A model generated the notes under the pieces. It did no database searches. It saw nothing but the letters and a program-made list of their open reading frames with translations, and was not told where the DNA came from. A stretch of 64,000 bases of DNA, taken from positions 47,523,373 to 47,587,372 of the forward strand of contig OX328127.1 in NCBI GenBank assembly GCA_946811695.1, in the 5' to 3' direction. This document shows positions 44,471-57,407 of this stretch, in pieces. The stretch comes from Gonocerus acuteangulatus (lineage: Eukaryota; Arthropoda; Insecta; Hemiptera; Coreidae). Each line of letters begins with the position of its first letter. The stretch's first letter is position 1. The position numbers and the translations under genes were made by a program.

Positions 44471-45201
44471 CATTTAGTCCAAGAGCTGGTAACACACTTT
44501 TCAAGTGTTTTATGTGCCTTGAAATTGTGCTATAGTGGGTCTCTAGTGTAGATAAAAAGTTAAGTATGTGGTTGCTGGACATACCTTGAAACACCAGGTA
44601 CTGCGCATGGTAATCAGTAACAAACTATGGGCCAAAAATAGTGTTTTATTCAGAAGCCATAATTCTTTAATGTAAAATTAAGGCAATTCTATAATGAATA
44701 ATATATAAGGTAGACACTTTTAAGTGGGATACATATAAAAACAAAACTGAAGTGGGTTTTTTGTAATATTAAATGAAGTCTCTTCTTCACACTGCTATTT
44801 AAACACCATAATTGAAAATAATTACAAAAGGGCAGACACTTTTTGTGAGGTTTAGTAATCAGCAGACATGAAAATAAATTCAGCCGATGATAGACTGCAA
44901 TGCAGTGCGTGTAACCGTAAGAGTGAGAGAGCACCAATCATCTGGACAGTACAGTTGTGGCTGTTCTAGAAATAAAGCAACTTGCCTTAATTATACATTA
45001 AAGATTGTTGGCTTCTGAATAAAATACCATTTTAGTGACATATTTTTTTAACACCTTTCCCCTATGTGCAGTACCTGGTGTTCCAAGGTATGTCCAGGAT
45101 ACACATATATGCCTTACCTATCCACGACATGCAATACACCAAAATTCCAAGGTGCATAAAACACTTCATGAAATGTGCGTTACCAGCTATCCGACTAAAT
45201 G
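44471..45201. mobile_element. Large foldback element with ~220-bp arms
   Basis: Arms at about 44471-44690 and 44978-45201 are imperfect inverse copies (roughly 75% by eye), sharing CATTTAGTC, GAGCTGGTAAC, GTGTTTTATG, the TGGACATACCTTG..ACACCAGGTACTGC region and AGAAGCCATAATTC-like blocks. The spacer of about 287 bp has an ORF on the minus strand without any motif. An old non-autonomous DNA element is the simplest reading. Confidence 0.7.
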
Positions 45202-45807
45202 GTGACAGTCAGAGGATATAACTATCCCAGACAAAAGGAAGCATATGGCAGAATATAATGAGTAAATTATTATGGATATTAAATTAATAAAAAATTGCAT
45301 GGAAAATTTAATTACTTATTCATTTATTAGAACACCACAATTCACGTGACATCCTCTTCTTATAAAAATAATATTTTAATACATTAATTTATCTGCAAAA
45401 AAATAGCATGCAAAAGAAATATTATAAGAAGAATAACTTTATTAAAAAAAAAAAATTAAAGTGAGGCTGCCCAACTTAATAGGGTTGCTAAACCATACAG
45501 CTCTTATAATAATAAAATAATGTTTCAAAATGTGGTGAAAATTAATTCATTTATTTACATTCATTTGTATGATTATAAACATTTATATAATTTATTATGT
45601 ACATCTATCTATATGCGAATAAAACAATAAGTTAAATATAACAACATTTAATATAATATTTTAATAATATTTGCAAATGTATGTGAGAGAATTAATTTCA
45701 AGTTCATAAATTTAAGTCCTTTACAAAATGACATTGTTCACAAAGGAGTTTTTAATGCTTAAAAAAATCTTTATGTTTAAAACAAAATGTTCTATCTTTT
45801 TGGAACT
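45202..45807. other. Unassigned AT-rich sequence
   Basis: No gene seen. Confidence 0.4.
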
Positions 45808-46955
45808 TTAAACTTCACTTAAAGCTACATATTCTGCATATGGAGACTCTTCTGTACCATCTTTTTTCTTTCTCGATTTCCAGTATAATACATTACCAAA
45901 TAACCTAATAAGAAAACCAGTGGTGGATTTTCCTTCTAAATGATCATTTAAGAATATAGTCTCTACATCCATCTGTTCAACATTTAGACCCATTTGATAT
46001 CTTCAACTTCCTTATTTCAACAAAATCTCAAGCATTATTTTGTTTCAAACTATCTATTTCTCTATCCCAAAAATCACAATCGCTTGAACTTTATCAGATT
46101 CGCCCTCAGCCAATCCAATACAGCTTATGTTTTCTTGGATAACATCAACATGCCTAGCGACAATGATTTTATTATTCAAAAGTACTTTATATCCCACTTC
46201 ACTATACTCGATTAAAATGCACATATTCACCTTTTTATCCCATTTAGAAGTTATTATTTGTTCTGGTTTCCTAACAAAATTTTTACTACCACATAAATTA
46301 AAGTTAGAAGCATCTGGTTTCTTTCCAAAACAGATTTCATAGGGTATTTTATTGTCAATGGTGTTAGCTAAAGAGGGATTTTTCAAATAAGTTGCTGCAC
46401 ATACCATTTCTGGCCAACATTTTTTTCTACAATATCTTCTGCCAGTAAGCAATGAGATATATTCATAATTGTTCTAGTAAATCACACCGTTTAACTCATG
46501 AATTCATGGGGCAGGGATTAATTTTGATACCCTTTTTTTTGGTAGTCATAATTCTTACTATTTAATATTCCTTACCAATGTCACACCTCATAATACCAAT
46601 TTCCTAAGTTTTCAACCTCATTTACTTATTGAACAAAGGAATGAAAAACTTCTGTTTTAGGTTTAATAGTTTAAATCCTAGCAATCTTACTATTTATTTA
46701 TTTATACATCAGTGAGACCGCGACAAAGGGAATTCATCACTAAACACTTAAATAACAATAAACAATACTGAACAATTATGAAGAAATTAACATGAGGGCA
46801 ATCTTACTATAATCATCTATAAATGAAACAAAATATTTTTCACCTTTGAGACTCCTAGTTAAAAAAAGGTCCACATCAGTGTAAACAATTCCAAAATACT
46901 TTTAGCCTTGTTCTTATTGTTTTCCAAAGGGACACGGTCCATTTTACAATACAAG
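45808..46955 (-). pseudogene. Copia-type Pol ruin with internal deletion and a nested insertion
   Basis: On the minus strand, from 46955 leftwards, pieces of a Ty1/copia Pol appear in order but in shifting frames: a pre-integrase stretch (KSILELF), the integrase core start GEKYFVSFIDDYSK at about 46812-46863, then, beyond an insertion at 46694-46797, KPKTEVFHSF. Next comes the later integrase, PEMVCAATYL..IPYEICFGKKPD..HVDVIQE (46054-46452), and a small frame (45808-45993) in which the RT start, EQMDVETIFLN, is joined directly to the RNase H motif GKSTTGFLIRLFGNVLYWKS..AEYVALSE. Almost all of the RT is gone. An A-run frameshift near 46440 and several stops make it non-functional. Confidence 0.82.
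46681..46810 (-). mobile_element. Short retroelement fragment (family E) with 13-bp TSD inside copia
   Basis: The insert at 46694-46797 (104 bp) is flanked by GCAATCTTACTAT at 46681-46693 and 46798-46810. It begins with TTATTTATTTATA, the reverse of an A/T-rich tail, so the source RNA ran on the minus strand. A relative lies at 2347-2460. Confidence 0.85.
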
Positions 46956-48892
46956 TTTTATAAATTTATAACATGTCCAGATAAACTGATTGTTTCATTT
47001 CAGTTGTTTGAATTTTATTTTTTTAACATAATCTGAAGTTTCTATGTACAATTTACTATGCTGTTGATTCCTTTAGGTATAATCTATCAAATTTCTGAAT
47101 TATGTCTTAGGCTGTTGTCAAATCACAAAGAAATTCAAACTGTTTATTTGATCTTGCTGATCCCAATCTTCACCAACTTTGGTCTCCTTTGCCTTTTCAA
47201 TGACATTTACACACCTCATCAGTAAAAAAAAAAAAAGTTAAGTGTTTTTCCACATACTAAAACCCTCTCCATCAAATACCAGTACAAACATATTCATTTA
47301 ACAGAAAAGCGAGTGAGAGATTATTCAACCGAATACTATAACCGACATTGCAACCATCCTTTACTAAAGAGAAAAAACTACCTCTCAACAAAAGTTTTGA
47401 AATTATTATAGTTCTGAATAGAAACATGACCACTTAATTATATTATATTAGTCCAAATTATGATTAGATAAACACAGAACATTTTTATGATATACTTATT
47501 TATACGATATTAGTCTATATTCTGGTTAGAGCAGTGTTGCCCTAGGCAATCAAATGAAAATTGATTTGATATGAAGAAAACTGATCTGATATTAAGGAAA
47601 TTAATCTTAAAAAATATGATATTTTATTATATGATATCTTATATGATATTTGTCCAAACTCTGAGAATATAAACCTACTATTTAGATAAACAAACAAAGG
47701 TTTTTTTATTGAACTTCTTCTTAGAAGGAGGGGCAACATTGGAAAGAAAATGCCGATTTCTGACTATAAACTCTTCTGTATATGACAGTTTCGAACTCGT
47801 TACTTCCAAACTATGAATCCTAGAAGATTTTTAGTTAGCCTACGAGATTTCCCGGATCAAGACGTATCTATGTGCGAAGTTTGGTCAATATCAGTCAAAC
47901 GATGTGGATTTGTATAAGGAACAAACAAACAGAAAAACAGAAAAACAGAAAAAACAGAAAAACAGACACGTGATTTTTATATATATAGATTGATAAATTG
48001 GACAGTTCGAACTATCAAGGAGAATTCCAACGTTTAAATCTCTTCTGATGTAAAGCTATCTTGGATTCCCTCTTAACAGTTTGTTCAAACTAGACCTGTA
48101 GATGGAGGGAAATTGGGTCGATCCGAACTTCCATTAAGGACTAGATTTGAATCTGCGACAGCTTCCCCTAGATCTAGGAGATCTAAGGCTCGCCGACAGA
48201 ACTAACAAGGCCAACAGACAGGAATTGATTAGACCATCTTTCTCCAAAGGGCCGGACGTGACCTGCGATAAGAAGAAGCCCTCTCTTCCACAAAGTGTCA
48301 ACAGCCTATAAATTATTCATGAGTTTTTCCCCTCCCTCCAATAATGTACATCCTTGTAGGATAGATAAAAACATTTATTTGTCCCGAGGCTAGCCGATGT
48401 TCTATTCCTTGTGACTAGGTCGTGGCTGGCTTGTCCTTCCCACATCCGCAACCCAATAGCTATTATTTATATCCTCTCGCCTTTCTTAACACGTTCACTG
48501 TCGACCAATATTTCTATCGCCTAGTGAAAATGAATTCTTTACAAATTGCGTCTCTCCTAAAAGAGAGGACTTAAAATAAATAAATAGGTTCAAATGTGAA
48601 TTTTTCCAAGGAAGTGCGATATTTTTTAAAAGCTTTAAATTCCTATAGGTTAACTATAGATTGTACATAACAACTTAACCGTATAATATAATTATAAAGA
48701 ATATTAACGGATTGTGAGGAAAATGACATTCTTTGATACACTGATAAGGGATAACGTCAACCCATTCATTGATGTCGCCACATTAACAGGACGACCACGA
48801 CGCAGGTATGAACATACAAAGAAAACACGACTTATAGGTAATAGAACATAATACAGTTTAGCTGTTACTATAGGCAGTTCAGTTAAATGGAA
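46956..48892. other. Unassigned sequence, possibly including old copia gag and other repeats
   Basis: No reliable gene. CAGAAAAA units near 47928-47965 and an ATATATATAG end near 47980-47990 resemble the end of a dispersed arthropod repeat. No other element identified. Confidence 0.4.
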
Positions 48893-49438
48893 TAGTTCTA
48901 ATCCCGCATGCTCGAAATTCTGAGGAAAATATTCCCGATGGTTCTCCCATTTATATTTCCATTACAATGTACAGCTACTTTAAACTCATTAAAACTGATT
49001 GTGTCTCGTTTAGGACCAGGGAAGCCTTTGAGAGGTCAGGCAGAGGGGGGGGGATAGAGTTTAATATTTATCAATACTTAGCCCAAACGAGGGCTAAAAT
49101 CAATTTAAGCTATAGCCTGTTCAAATAGATGGTTAAGTTGGAGGGAAAAAAGCGTGGCTTATATTCCCCGCGCAAGAAATTGGGGGTGAAAATTCTCTTT
49201 TGTAACTTTATCACTAGGAGTTTTAAAACGTTTTTAGTCTTAGCTTTGGTTAAGTATTAATAAATATTAGACACTATTTCCTTTTTCTGACCTCTCATAG
49301 CCTTCCCTAATCATAAACGAGACATTATCAGTTTTTATAATGTTCCACGTATTGTGTAGTTCCTTGAAATGAGAGTTTGAAAATGGTGGAACCGTTGGGA
49401 ATATTTACCTCAAAATTTCGCGCATGCAGAATTGAACT
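48893..49438. mobile_element. Foldback element with ~207-bp arms
   Basis: Arms 48893-49099 and 49231-49438 are imperfect inverse copies; shared blocks include CGCATG..CGAAATT.TGAGG, ATATTCCC, GTCTCGTTTA-like, CTTTGAGAGGTCAG-like and AGTATT.ATAAATATTA. The spacer of about 130 bp is non-coding. A G run interrupts the left arm near 49045. Confidence 0.7.
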
Positions 49439-50284
49439 TTTCCGCCTATCTGAACAGGCTATACACACTATATGCTCACAATAAACACTACCATCGCCTA
49501 TATTTTTTTCCTCTTTGCCATAATTGAAGCTACGTTTAAACCTCTTTCACTGTCATCCTTCATCTTACTATAAAAAGCACTCATGCACACTACCAATTAC
49601 TCAAATTCTCTCACGTACATTTGCCATGTTTATATTATATGAGGTTATGTGTGCACCTCATATAATATAATGGAATAAATACATTTCTTTTGTATGCGTT
49701 CTGTGAATTGTTACCTCTTGCAGTAGATTTTCTTTTCCCAAACACCAAAACAGTAGTTTACTGATTAATATTATTTCAAATATTCTTATTCGACATATTT
49801 TGAGATTCCCTCTGTTAATTATTTTACGAAATTAAAATTAAGTAAAATAGATTCATGATGAACAAACCATAAGTTTTGTAATAAAAATTACTCTCTCAAA
49901 TTTGCTGTTGACTTTTCATTATTATTATTTTTTTTTTTAAACTTGAAGTTTGATGTTCACAGAGAGGGAAGGGTGGGGAACTCACTTATTTTGTGTTCCA
50001 TTTGAGTGGAACTCCCTTTCGACTGAAAAACTAGGCGTATTTTTTTGGAAGAAAATGTCGATACTGTCTATTGACACAAGCTGAAAAGTTATGGGAGAAT
50101 ATACAATAACTCGAAAAATGGCACATAAGTACTTCTCGTGGTTGTAGTGTAAACAAAATTCTTGCCTTGTGTTTAGAAGGACTTAAATAAACAGAAAGAT
50201 CGCAATAAAGGCACATTTTCGAGTTTTTCCTAGAGCGAACACTCTATTGTGGTGCTTCATATTAAATTTTTCATCAAGTTTTAT
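49439..50284. other. Unassigned sequence
   Basis: No gene. GAGGTTATGTGTGCACCTC near 49642-49660 is a small palindromic stretch whose flanks (ATTATAT and ATATAAT) also pair, giving a longer local hairpin. Confidence 0.4.
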
Positions 50285-50646
50285 GATCAGTCCAGGCAAC
50301 GAATGCTTGAAAACAGCTATAGGTGGAAATTTTTGGAACACAATTTTTGACTTCGTAACTTTGTTTGGGCTTGGATAGGAGGTGAACATATCAAAAGTCC
50401 TCGCCCCTAGCCTTTAAGCCGGGGGGGAGGGGGGGGGGGTTTAGAAGGTCCCATTTTTCGGGTTTTCACTTATATCTCGGAAACCCTGCGTCCTAGCGAC
50501 CTGACTATTCTATAACAAATGAAAGCTGATTAAATTTCCTAAAAGTTCTATTCAATAAAGTTTTTCGAGATATCTTTAGTTTTCGAAATATCCGCTCTTG
50601 AAAATTCAAAAATTTCCATCTATAACTGTTCGTTGCTTGGACTGAT
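50285..50646. repeat. Foldback-type repeat with short inverted ends
   Basis: Inverted ends at 50285-50335 and about 50608-50646 share ATCAGTCCA, CAACGAA and a TATAG.TGGAAATTTT block. The interior has a G run and TATATCTCGGAAACC-like text found in many invertebrate repeats. Non-coding. Confidence 0.6.
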
Positions 50647-51955
50647 ATTGGAAAAGGACAAATAAAAAGATTCTAACATTGTTTTGCCGACCAGCTGTTG
50701 AGATATGCGACGAGAGGAGCTACCACTAAGCCCATGGAGTGTGTTTATACGCTCAAAGCGGGCGCGTGGGCCTCTCCGCTTTATTTATGCGTTAATAACG
50801 GTAGCGCACACATTTAGGCTGTCCTCGCCCTGCCATTAGCCAGCCCAAGTCCCGCATTACACCGCAAAGTTTAACTAAATGACTCTTACCAGTTCGTTAC
50901 TGTCTAATTTGTCTCAAAGTTTTACTCCTATGTTTAAGCCTCGCCGACTCTGAGCAGTGGTTCCTGATGCGATGGCCCTCTCGAGTGTCTCTCTTCTCTC
51001 TTTTAGGCTAGGGGGTGGAAACGATGGATGGTGGACACTTAGAGAAATAAATGACCTCGAGTTTATGATAAAAATATATATGGGTGATTCTACAGAAAAG
51101 TAGCACTTTTGGCGAAAACTTTTTTTCTTTTTTTTTCCATTTTCTTTGTTTGATTATTACCTCAGAGATAATAAAGCATGTCTAACTTAATATTATCAAA
51201 GCATTGGTCAATTAGTTTTCATGGCCTAAGTGTCCAAAAAACAGCCATTTTGTTTTTGGGTTACAGGGGAGTGAAGATAAGAGTAAAAAAAACAATATTT
51301 CTTAGCAGTATTTGTTTCTAACTACCATTCTGAAGATGCAGCATGTTATATTAAACCGGGGAAATGGCAAAAGCCTTTACAAAAACACTTCTTGGGAAAA
51401 TATAATTAAACAATATTTTTCTGACTGACAGGGAAGTGAAAACAATTTAATCCTCACTTCCCTGTTGAGCAAACGTGAAAAAAAGCACATTTGTGTCAAT
51501 TATTTTTATTTAATAAATTAACAGAACAAAAGCTAGTACTACTAGGCCAAAGGTTTTAGTATAAATTGCCAAACTAAGTCTTGCTTTTGAATATCAATTT
51601 CGTCGTGTGCCAGATTATAATTGACAGGGGAGTCAGAAACAGGGCAGGGATAATTTTGAGTTTTGGATCACCTGTAGCACACCCTGTTTATAATGAAAAG
51701 CTTTTAATGATATCTAAATTCATTTTACTTGAAAAAAAAAACTTTCAAAGCAGATCCTCTCTTTCCAGAAACCAAAATCAAGCTGAAATAATTTGTTTTT
51801 GTGTACATTGAGATTCTAAATTAGCTGACTGAAAATAAAAAAGCCACGTTTACAATTCACAAATGTTGTGTTTTCATTGTGACAGGGGAGTGATAAAATT
51901 TTGTGTGACAGACATTAGTGAAGCTTTTGTCATCCTTTAGGATAATATTTTTTAG
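50647..51955. other. Unassigned sequence with a recurring GACAGGGGAGTGA motif
   Basis: GACAGGGGAGTGA or a one- to two-base variant occurs near 51264, 51427, 51624 and 51882, and inverted near 51454. One direct and one inverted copy form a perfect 12-bp stem (51428-51439 with 51454-51465). No gene recognised. Confidence 0.5.
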
Positions 51956-51956
51956 T

Positions 51957-53241
<1,285 letters not shown>

Positions 53242-54757
53242 TTTATCTTGTCATCTCTGAGAAACATATGGCTGCAGGTGTCAAGCGCCTTTTGGACAAA
53301 GATACTCCTAGTACTCTTGCGAAATTCAGCAGGCCGCAAGTGAGACATATGATTTTTCAGCTCGTGCACGAATCCAGGCAAGTCTTTGCAGGCTTGGAAT
53401 GCCGCCTCGCTCTCTTCATTCCACTTTATAGGCGACCGGTCATTTTTCTTAGACCCATGCAAGAAACGATTAAGTGGCGCCTGAGCCTCGGCCGCATTGG
53501 GAATGCATGGCCTATAGAAGTTCGCCATTCCTAAAAACCGGCGTAGAGGCTTAACGTCTTGGGGTTTCGGGTAATCCGCTATGGCTTCGACTTTCCCCGG
53601 CTGGGGCACAATTCCATCAGGCGTGACCTTGTATCCCAGGAAGTTGATCTCGCTGAGGCCGAACCCACATTTTTCAGCGTTTAGCGTCAAACCATTTTCA
53701 CTGAGTCTCCTAAATACTTCCTCCAGATGTATGAGGTGTTCCTCCGTAGTGTGCGACGCGATGAACATATCATCAATAAGAATAAAGCAGTAAGCCAGGT
53801 CTCTGAACTTACTATCCATAAAACGTTGAAATGTTTGGGCCGCATTACGCAGGCCGAAACACATAACAACGAATTCATACAGTCCCACGGGTGTAGTCAC
53901 GGCTGTCTTGGGGATATCTTCCTTTCTAATGGGTATGTGGTAGTACGCCCTGACAAGGTCTAAGCGTGAAAAAACTCTCTTCCCGTGTAAGTTATTTCGG
54001 AAGTCCATTACATTAGGGACCCCGTACCTGTCAGGTATCGTTTGGGCGTTCAGCTGTCGGTAGTCTCCACAAAATCTGATGGATCCATCTTTCTTGGGGA
54101 CCAGATGAAGTGCGCTAGCCCACGGACTACTCGAAGGTCGACAAATTCCGTGTTCTACCATTCGATGAAACTTGTCCTTCACCTGCTGGTACTTCTCGGG
54201 AGGTAGTCTTCGAACCTTGGCATGTACGGGTCGGCCGGTTGTTTCAATTACATGTTCAGTGTCGTGTCTCACCGGTCGCTTAGAAGAAGAAGGGCTCGTG
54301 ATATCCGGGTACTTCCGCAATAGAGAGGCGTAGGGGTGACAATCAGGAACTGCGGGTATGGTTGTGGGAATCTCCTCTGCGACTTTTCCTTTTGATGACT
54401 TGCGTGTAATCTTGTCGATCAATTGTTTACCGTTGAGGTCGACCAAAAGATTGAAGACATACATAAAGTCAGCCCCGATAATTGGCTTCGGGACATCAGC
54501 CATCACAAAATCCCATCGGAAAATTCGACCTAGTCCAAGGTCCAACTGCAGTTCGCGCATCCCATAGGTATTGATCTTTGTACCATTAGCCGCATACAAC
54601 ACAAAGTCATCAGGTGTGGGTTTGGCCATCTTGTTTGGAGGTATCACCGAAATCGCTGCACCGGTGTCAATAAGGAATGCCCGCTTTGACCGCTTATCAG
54701 TTACGAATAGGCGTTGTGTACTTGCGGTGCCGGGCAAAGCCACTTCCGGCCCGCCGA

Positions 54758-55088
54758 TTAGTTTCCCTGTAGTGTGTCCTGCGTCTTCTTGTCCCAAGCG
54801 CAGGGCTGTATGCATTTCCGTGCCTTTTGCTGAAATTTATAATGGCAGAAGCATAACCAGTCGTCCTTATTCTTTCTACCTGCACGAATTAATGAGCGTC
54901 GACGATCATGCGAACCACGGCTCTTACTTCGCCCTCTATGAAGATTTCCCGCAACTAACGCTGAAACCTGTTCCGCCAATCTATCGACTTTTTCCTCGAG
55001 GCTAGCACCCCGAGAGGTAGAAGCAATGGCTGATACGACATTGGGCGGCTCGACTTCATGTATTTTATCGGCTATGCTAGCTAATAAG
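54758..55088 (-). pseudogene. Gypsy Gag C-terminal part with zinc-knuckle-like motif
   Basis: In the frame ahead of Pol, SIADKIHEVEPPNVVSAIAS (about 55075-55016) leads to LEEKVDRLAEQVSAL and a Cys/His cluster, LCFCHYKFQQKARKCIQPC, as in gypsy Gag proteins of this type. Pol starts one base back, consistent with a -1 shift between Gag and Pol. It ends upstream at the palindrome at 55090. Confidence 0.75.
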
Positions 55089-55089
55089 C

Positions 55090-55133
55090 TTAATGACTAA
55101 CGTATACGTTAGTCATTAAGGTACTATAGTACC
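55090..55133. repeat. Two adjacent perfect palindromes
   Basis: A 30-bp perfect palindrome at 55090-55119 (half-site TTAATGACTAACGTA) is immediately followed by a 14-bp perfect palindrome at 55120-55133 (GGTACTATAGTACC). They sit exactly where the gypsy gag sequence is interrupted. Confidence 0.95.
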
Positions 55134-55428
55134 TAAATGAACGCAAGAGCCCAAACAAAGATATGATTTAGAAATGAATGAGGGAGGGTTAACGAGATGT
55201 GAGAGTTTTGCCATGAAAGATATAAATGCAGAAATACTTAACACGGCGCAAATTGTATAGCTGTCGGAGTGATACGAAGCGATGGATAGTTGGGGTTCGG
55301 TTAAAGAAAACGATAGATTCCCGGAAGAATGTAATTAAATGCACATTTACTTCATGGTCAATTAATTACTTATTTTTATTTTTGCCTCTCTCCGCCTCCT
55401 GGCGGAGCTTTGAATTGATTCATCCAGA
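55134..55428. other. Foreign segment interrupting gypsy gag
   Basis: About 300 bp with no resemblance to gag. It contains a CTCCGCC..GGCGGAG hairpin near 55389-55407. One edge is the double palindrome at 55090-55133. Origin unknown: either an inserted element or a rearrangement product. Confidence 0.5.
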
Positions 55429-55890
55429 AGTGTGTGTAGTGGACATGAGTATTGCCTGAGTGTGAGCTGGGAGAGACCGCATCCAAAGAGTTCTGATCAG
55501 GTCTGCGGAAACCGAATCACCAGCAAGATGCTTCATAATACGCAAAAACTGGGATGGTTTCTCATCTCCAAGCTGCTTGCCCTCTAATAGCCGTTGAATG
55601 CGCTTGGACTCGGATTCCGCGTAAACCTCGATTAATCTCTTCTTAATGTCCTCATATGGTGTAGGACTTGGACTTTTGACAATGTCTGACACCTGTCGAA
55701 TTACCTCGCAATCAAGAAGAGGCACGATAACTTCAAACTTGGTTTGACTGTTAGTAATTTTGGCACGCGAAAACACAGCTTCGACACGAATAAACCAAAG
55801 TTCGGGTTCCGACTTCCAAAATGGCGGAATTTCCCGCTCAGTAGAGGTTGATTCACTCTCTAACATTTTACTTTCTTCTTCGTCTGGCAT
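55420..55890 (-). pseudogene. Gypsy Gag N-terminal part
   Basis: 156 codons from ATG at 55890. It shows the capsid-type pattern PPFWKSEPELWFIRVEAVF near 22, KFEVIVPLLDCEVIRQVSDI near 51, KKRLIEVYAESE near 84, LLEGKQLGDEKPSQFLRIMK near 101 and a WMRSLPAHTQAIL block near 135. These are hallmarks of Gag from insect gypsy elements that lack a long spacer. Homology ends near the ST of ILMST, then a few foreign residues and a stop. The rest of Gag resumes beyond 55090. Confidence 0.85.
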
Positions 55891-56514
55891 TTTTTATTCC
55901 TTCGATCACAAAAGTAAAAATAAAAAACACTTGAAGTAAATACTTACTGAGTGAAAGACAATAATATAATTAAAAGGCTAACATGCAAAAAAATTAACAA
56001 TAAAACAGTTCACGAAAAATGACGTCACTGAACTGCATTGAGTTCAATTTATTCTAAAGTTGGGGTCATCATTTTAACCTCTTTGGCAACGGGTATAAAC
56101 GCCGGGTAGAATGTTTCACTCAATGAATACTTACTTAACATGCATTTATTTAAAACATAACAAAATCATATACAACTTAGTGCAAATAATAATAACGATA
56201 ACAGTAAAAAAGCAATTCATTTCATTCGACAAGCAAAAATTAAGTAAATAAATAAGAGCTCTCATGCTAGCAAATAATAATAATCATAATAATATAAATT
56301 AAACATGCATCTACATACTACATTAATTCTAAGGTGCACCTATTTACTGTTCGCATGCGTTTATTTATTCCTTCTTTGTATCTTCACACAAAACTGGCCA
56401 CTTCACATCACCGGCTTTCTTGGTAACGTCCCTAGAAGGCAGCGCCAAAGAGTTGCTATCCATAGAGGTGTTATCAATATGGGCGGCGATTATTTATCCC
56501 TTAACAGTGCTCGT

Positions 56515-56516
<2 letters not shown>
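55891..56516. other. Sequence upstream of gypsy gag, unassigned
   Basis: Possibly the gypsy leader and 5' LTR, but I could not define LTR ends because the 3' copy is missing. No gene. Confidence 0.4.

Positions 56517-56562
<46 letters not shown>
56517..56562. repeat. (TA)n microsatellite
   Basis: A pure TA tract of about 46 bp. Confidence 0.95.
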
Positions 56563-56565
<3 letters not shown>

Positions 56566-57099
56566 TACAAATGGAGAATATTATATTTTAATTATAATTA
56601 ATAAGCAAACAGTATTATTATCATAGAGTAGGTTGAAATCGTTCCCCAGAACTAGGGAAGTAGGAAAGCCCTCTGTGTCGGCAAAGATAAAAGGGGAAGG
56701 TTCACCCTTTTAGCGGTGACTCCCGACCTTCAAAGGACTGGCGATGCTCCATCAGACCTTGACGCGCGGTATCACTTTCCTATAGCAACCTTTCATCTTA
56801 TAAATCTCCGAAATTTCTCTCTTTGGACGTTCATTATTCCCTTATAATATTGCTTTAACTATACAACAGTATTAAGATATCTAAATATAAATTGTTTTAC
56901 CAATGTTAATACCACACTGGGCGATATACAGTAAGAAATATACTCGAAGGCGTATACCGCTCTCAGTATAGACTTGTTTAATAAATTGAAAGCCTAGTAG
57001 CTGTACTTATTGTGGTACTTGTAAAACAATATCATTATCCGAAGTCAGATAAATATGACGTAAGTCCCCTGTCGCAAGCTGTAGCTTCTTATCTTGAAG

Positions 57100-57180
57100 A
57101 AATGTATCTATTGAGGTTACACTCATTTTTGAAACATTTCCACAAATCTGTTTCGGTCCTACCTCATAGGTAGAGAAAAT
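57100..57180 (-). repeat. Diverged 3' fragment of family A
   Basis: CTATTGAGGTTACACTCATTTTTG..CAAATCTGTTTCGGTCCTACCTC follows the family A 3' region (GCTATTGAGGTTGGACTCATG..CGATCCTACCTAG) in order. Old copy. Confidence 0.5.
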
Positions 57181-57311
57181 TCTTTTCTATACTGCGAATT
57201 TCTGCCCAATCAAGTATATTCACTTTTTTTGGATATATAGTTATTAATAGTAGGTCAAAACATAGTACCTACTTTTCTTCTGTACCACTTTATTAGCTGA
57301 TTGTCCTACAT

Positions 57312-57339
57312 GTTTCGTGGACGCATGCCACTTCCTCAG
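57312..57339 (-). ncRNA. Hammerhead-ribozyme-like core
   Basis: On the minus strand: CTGAGGA (fits CUGANGA), a perfect 4-bp stem GTGG/CCAC around a 7-base loop (with one extra A before it), then GAAAC. Box order and spacing match stem II and the core of a hammerhead. A TCGCCACC/GGTGGCGA hairpin lies just beyond. Stems I and III are not confirmed. Could be a remnant of a Penelope-type element. Confidence 0.5.
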
Positions 57340-57407
57340 AGGCCATTAAATCCACATATGTGGTCAGGTCGCCACCCATATTACTGGTGGCGAGCGAACC
57401 AGACAGT

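Larger units (their letters stand above)
53242..55890 (-). mobile_element. Ty3/gypsy element remnant, internally deleted
   Basis: On the minus strand: a gag start at 55890, an interruption at about 55090-55430, a gag tail with a zinc-knuckle region, a protease and an RT in a frame one base back from gag, then a direct jump to the end of Pol. The 3' end is cut off at family A copy 5. No LTR pair was found. Confidence 0.85.
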
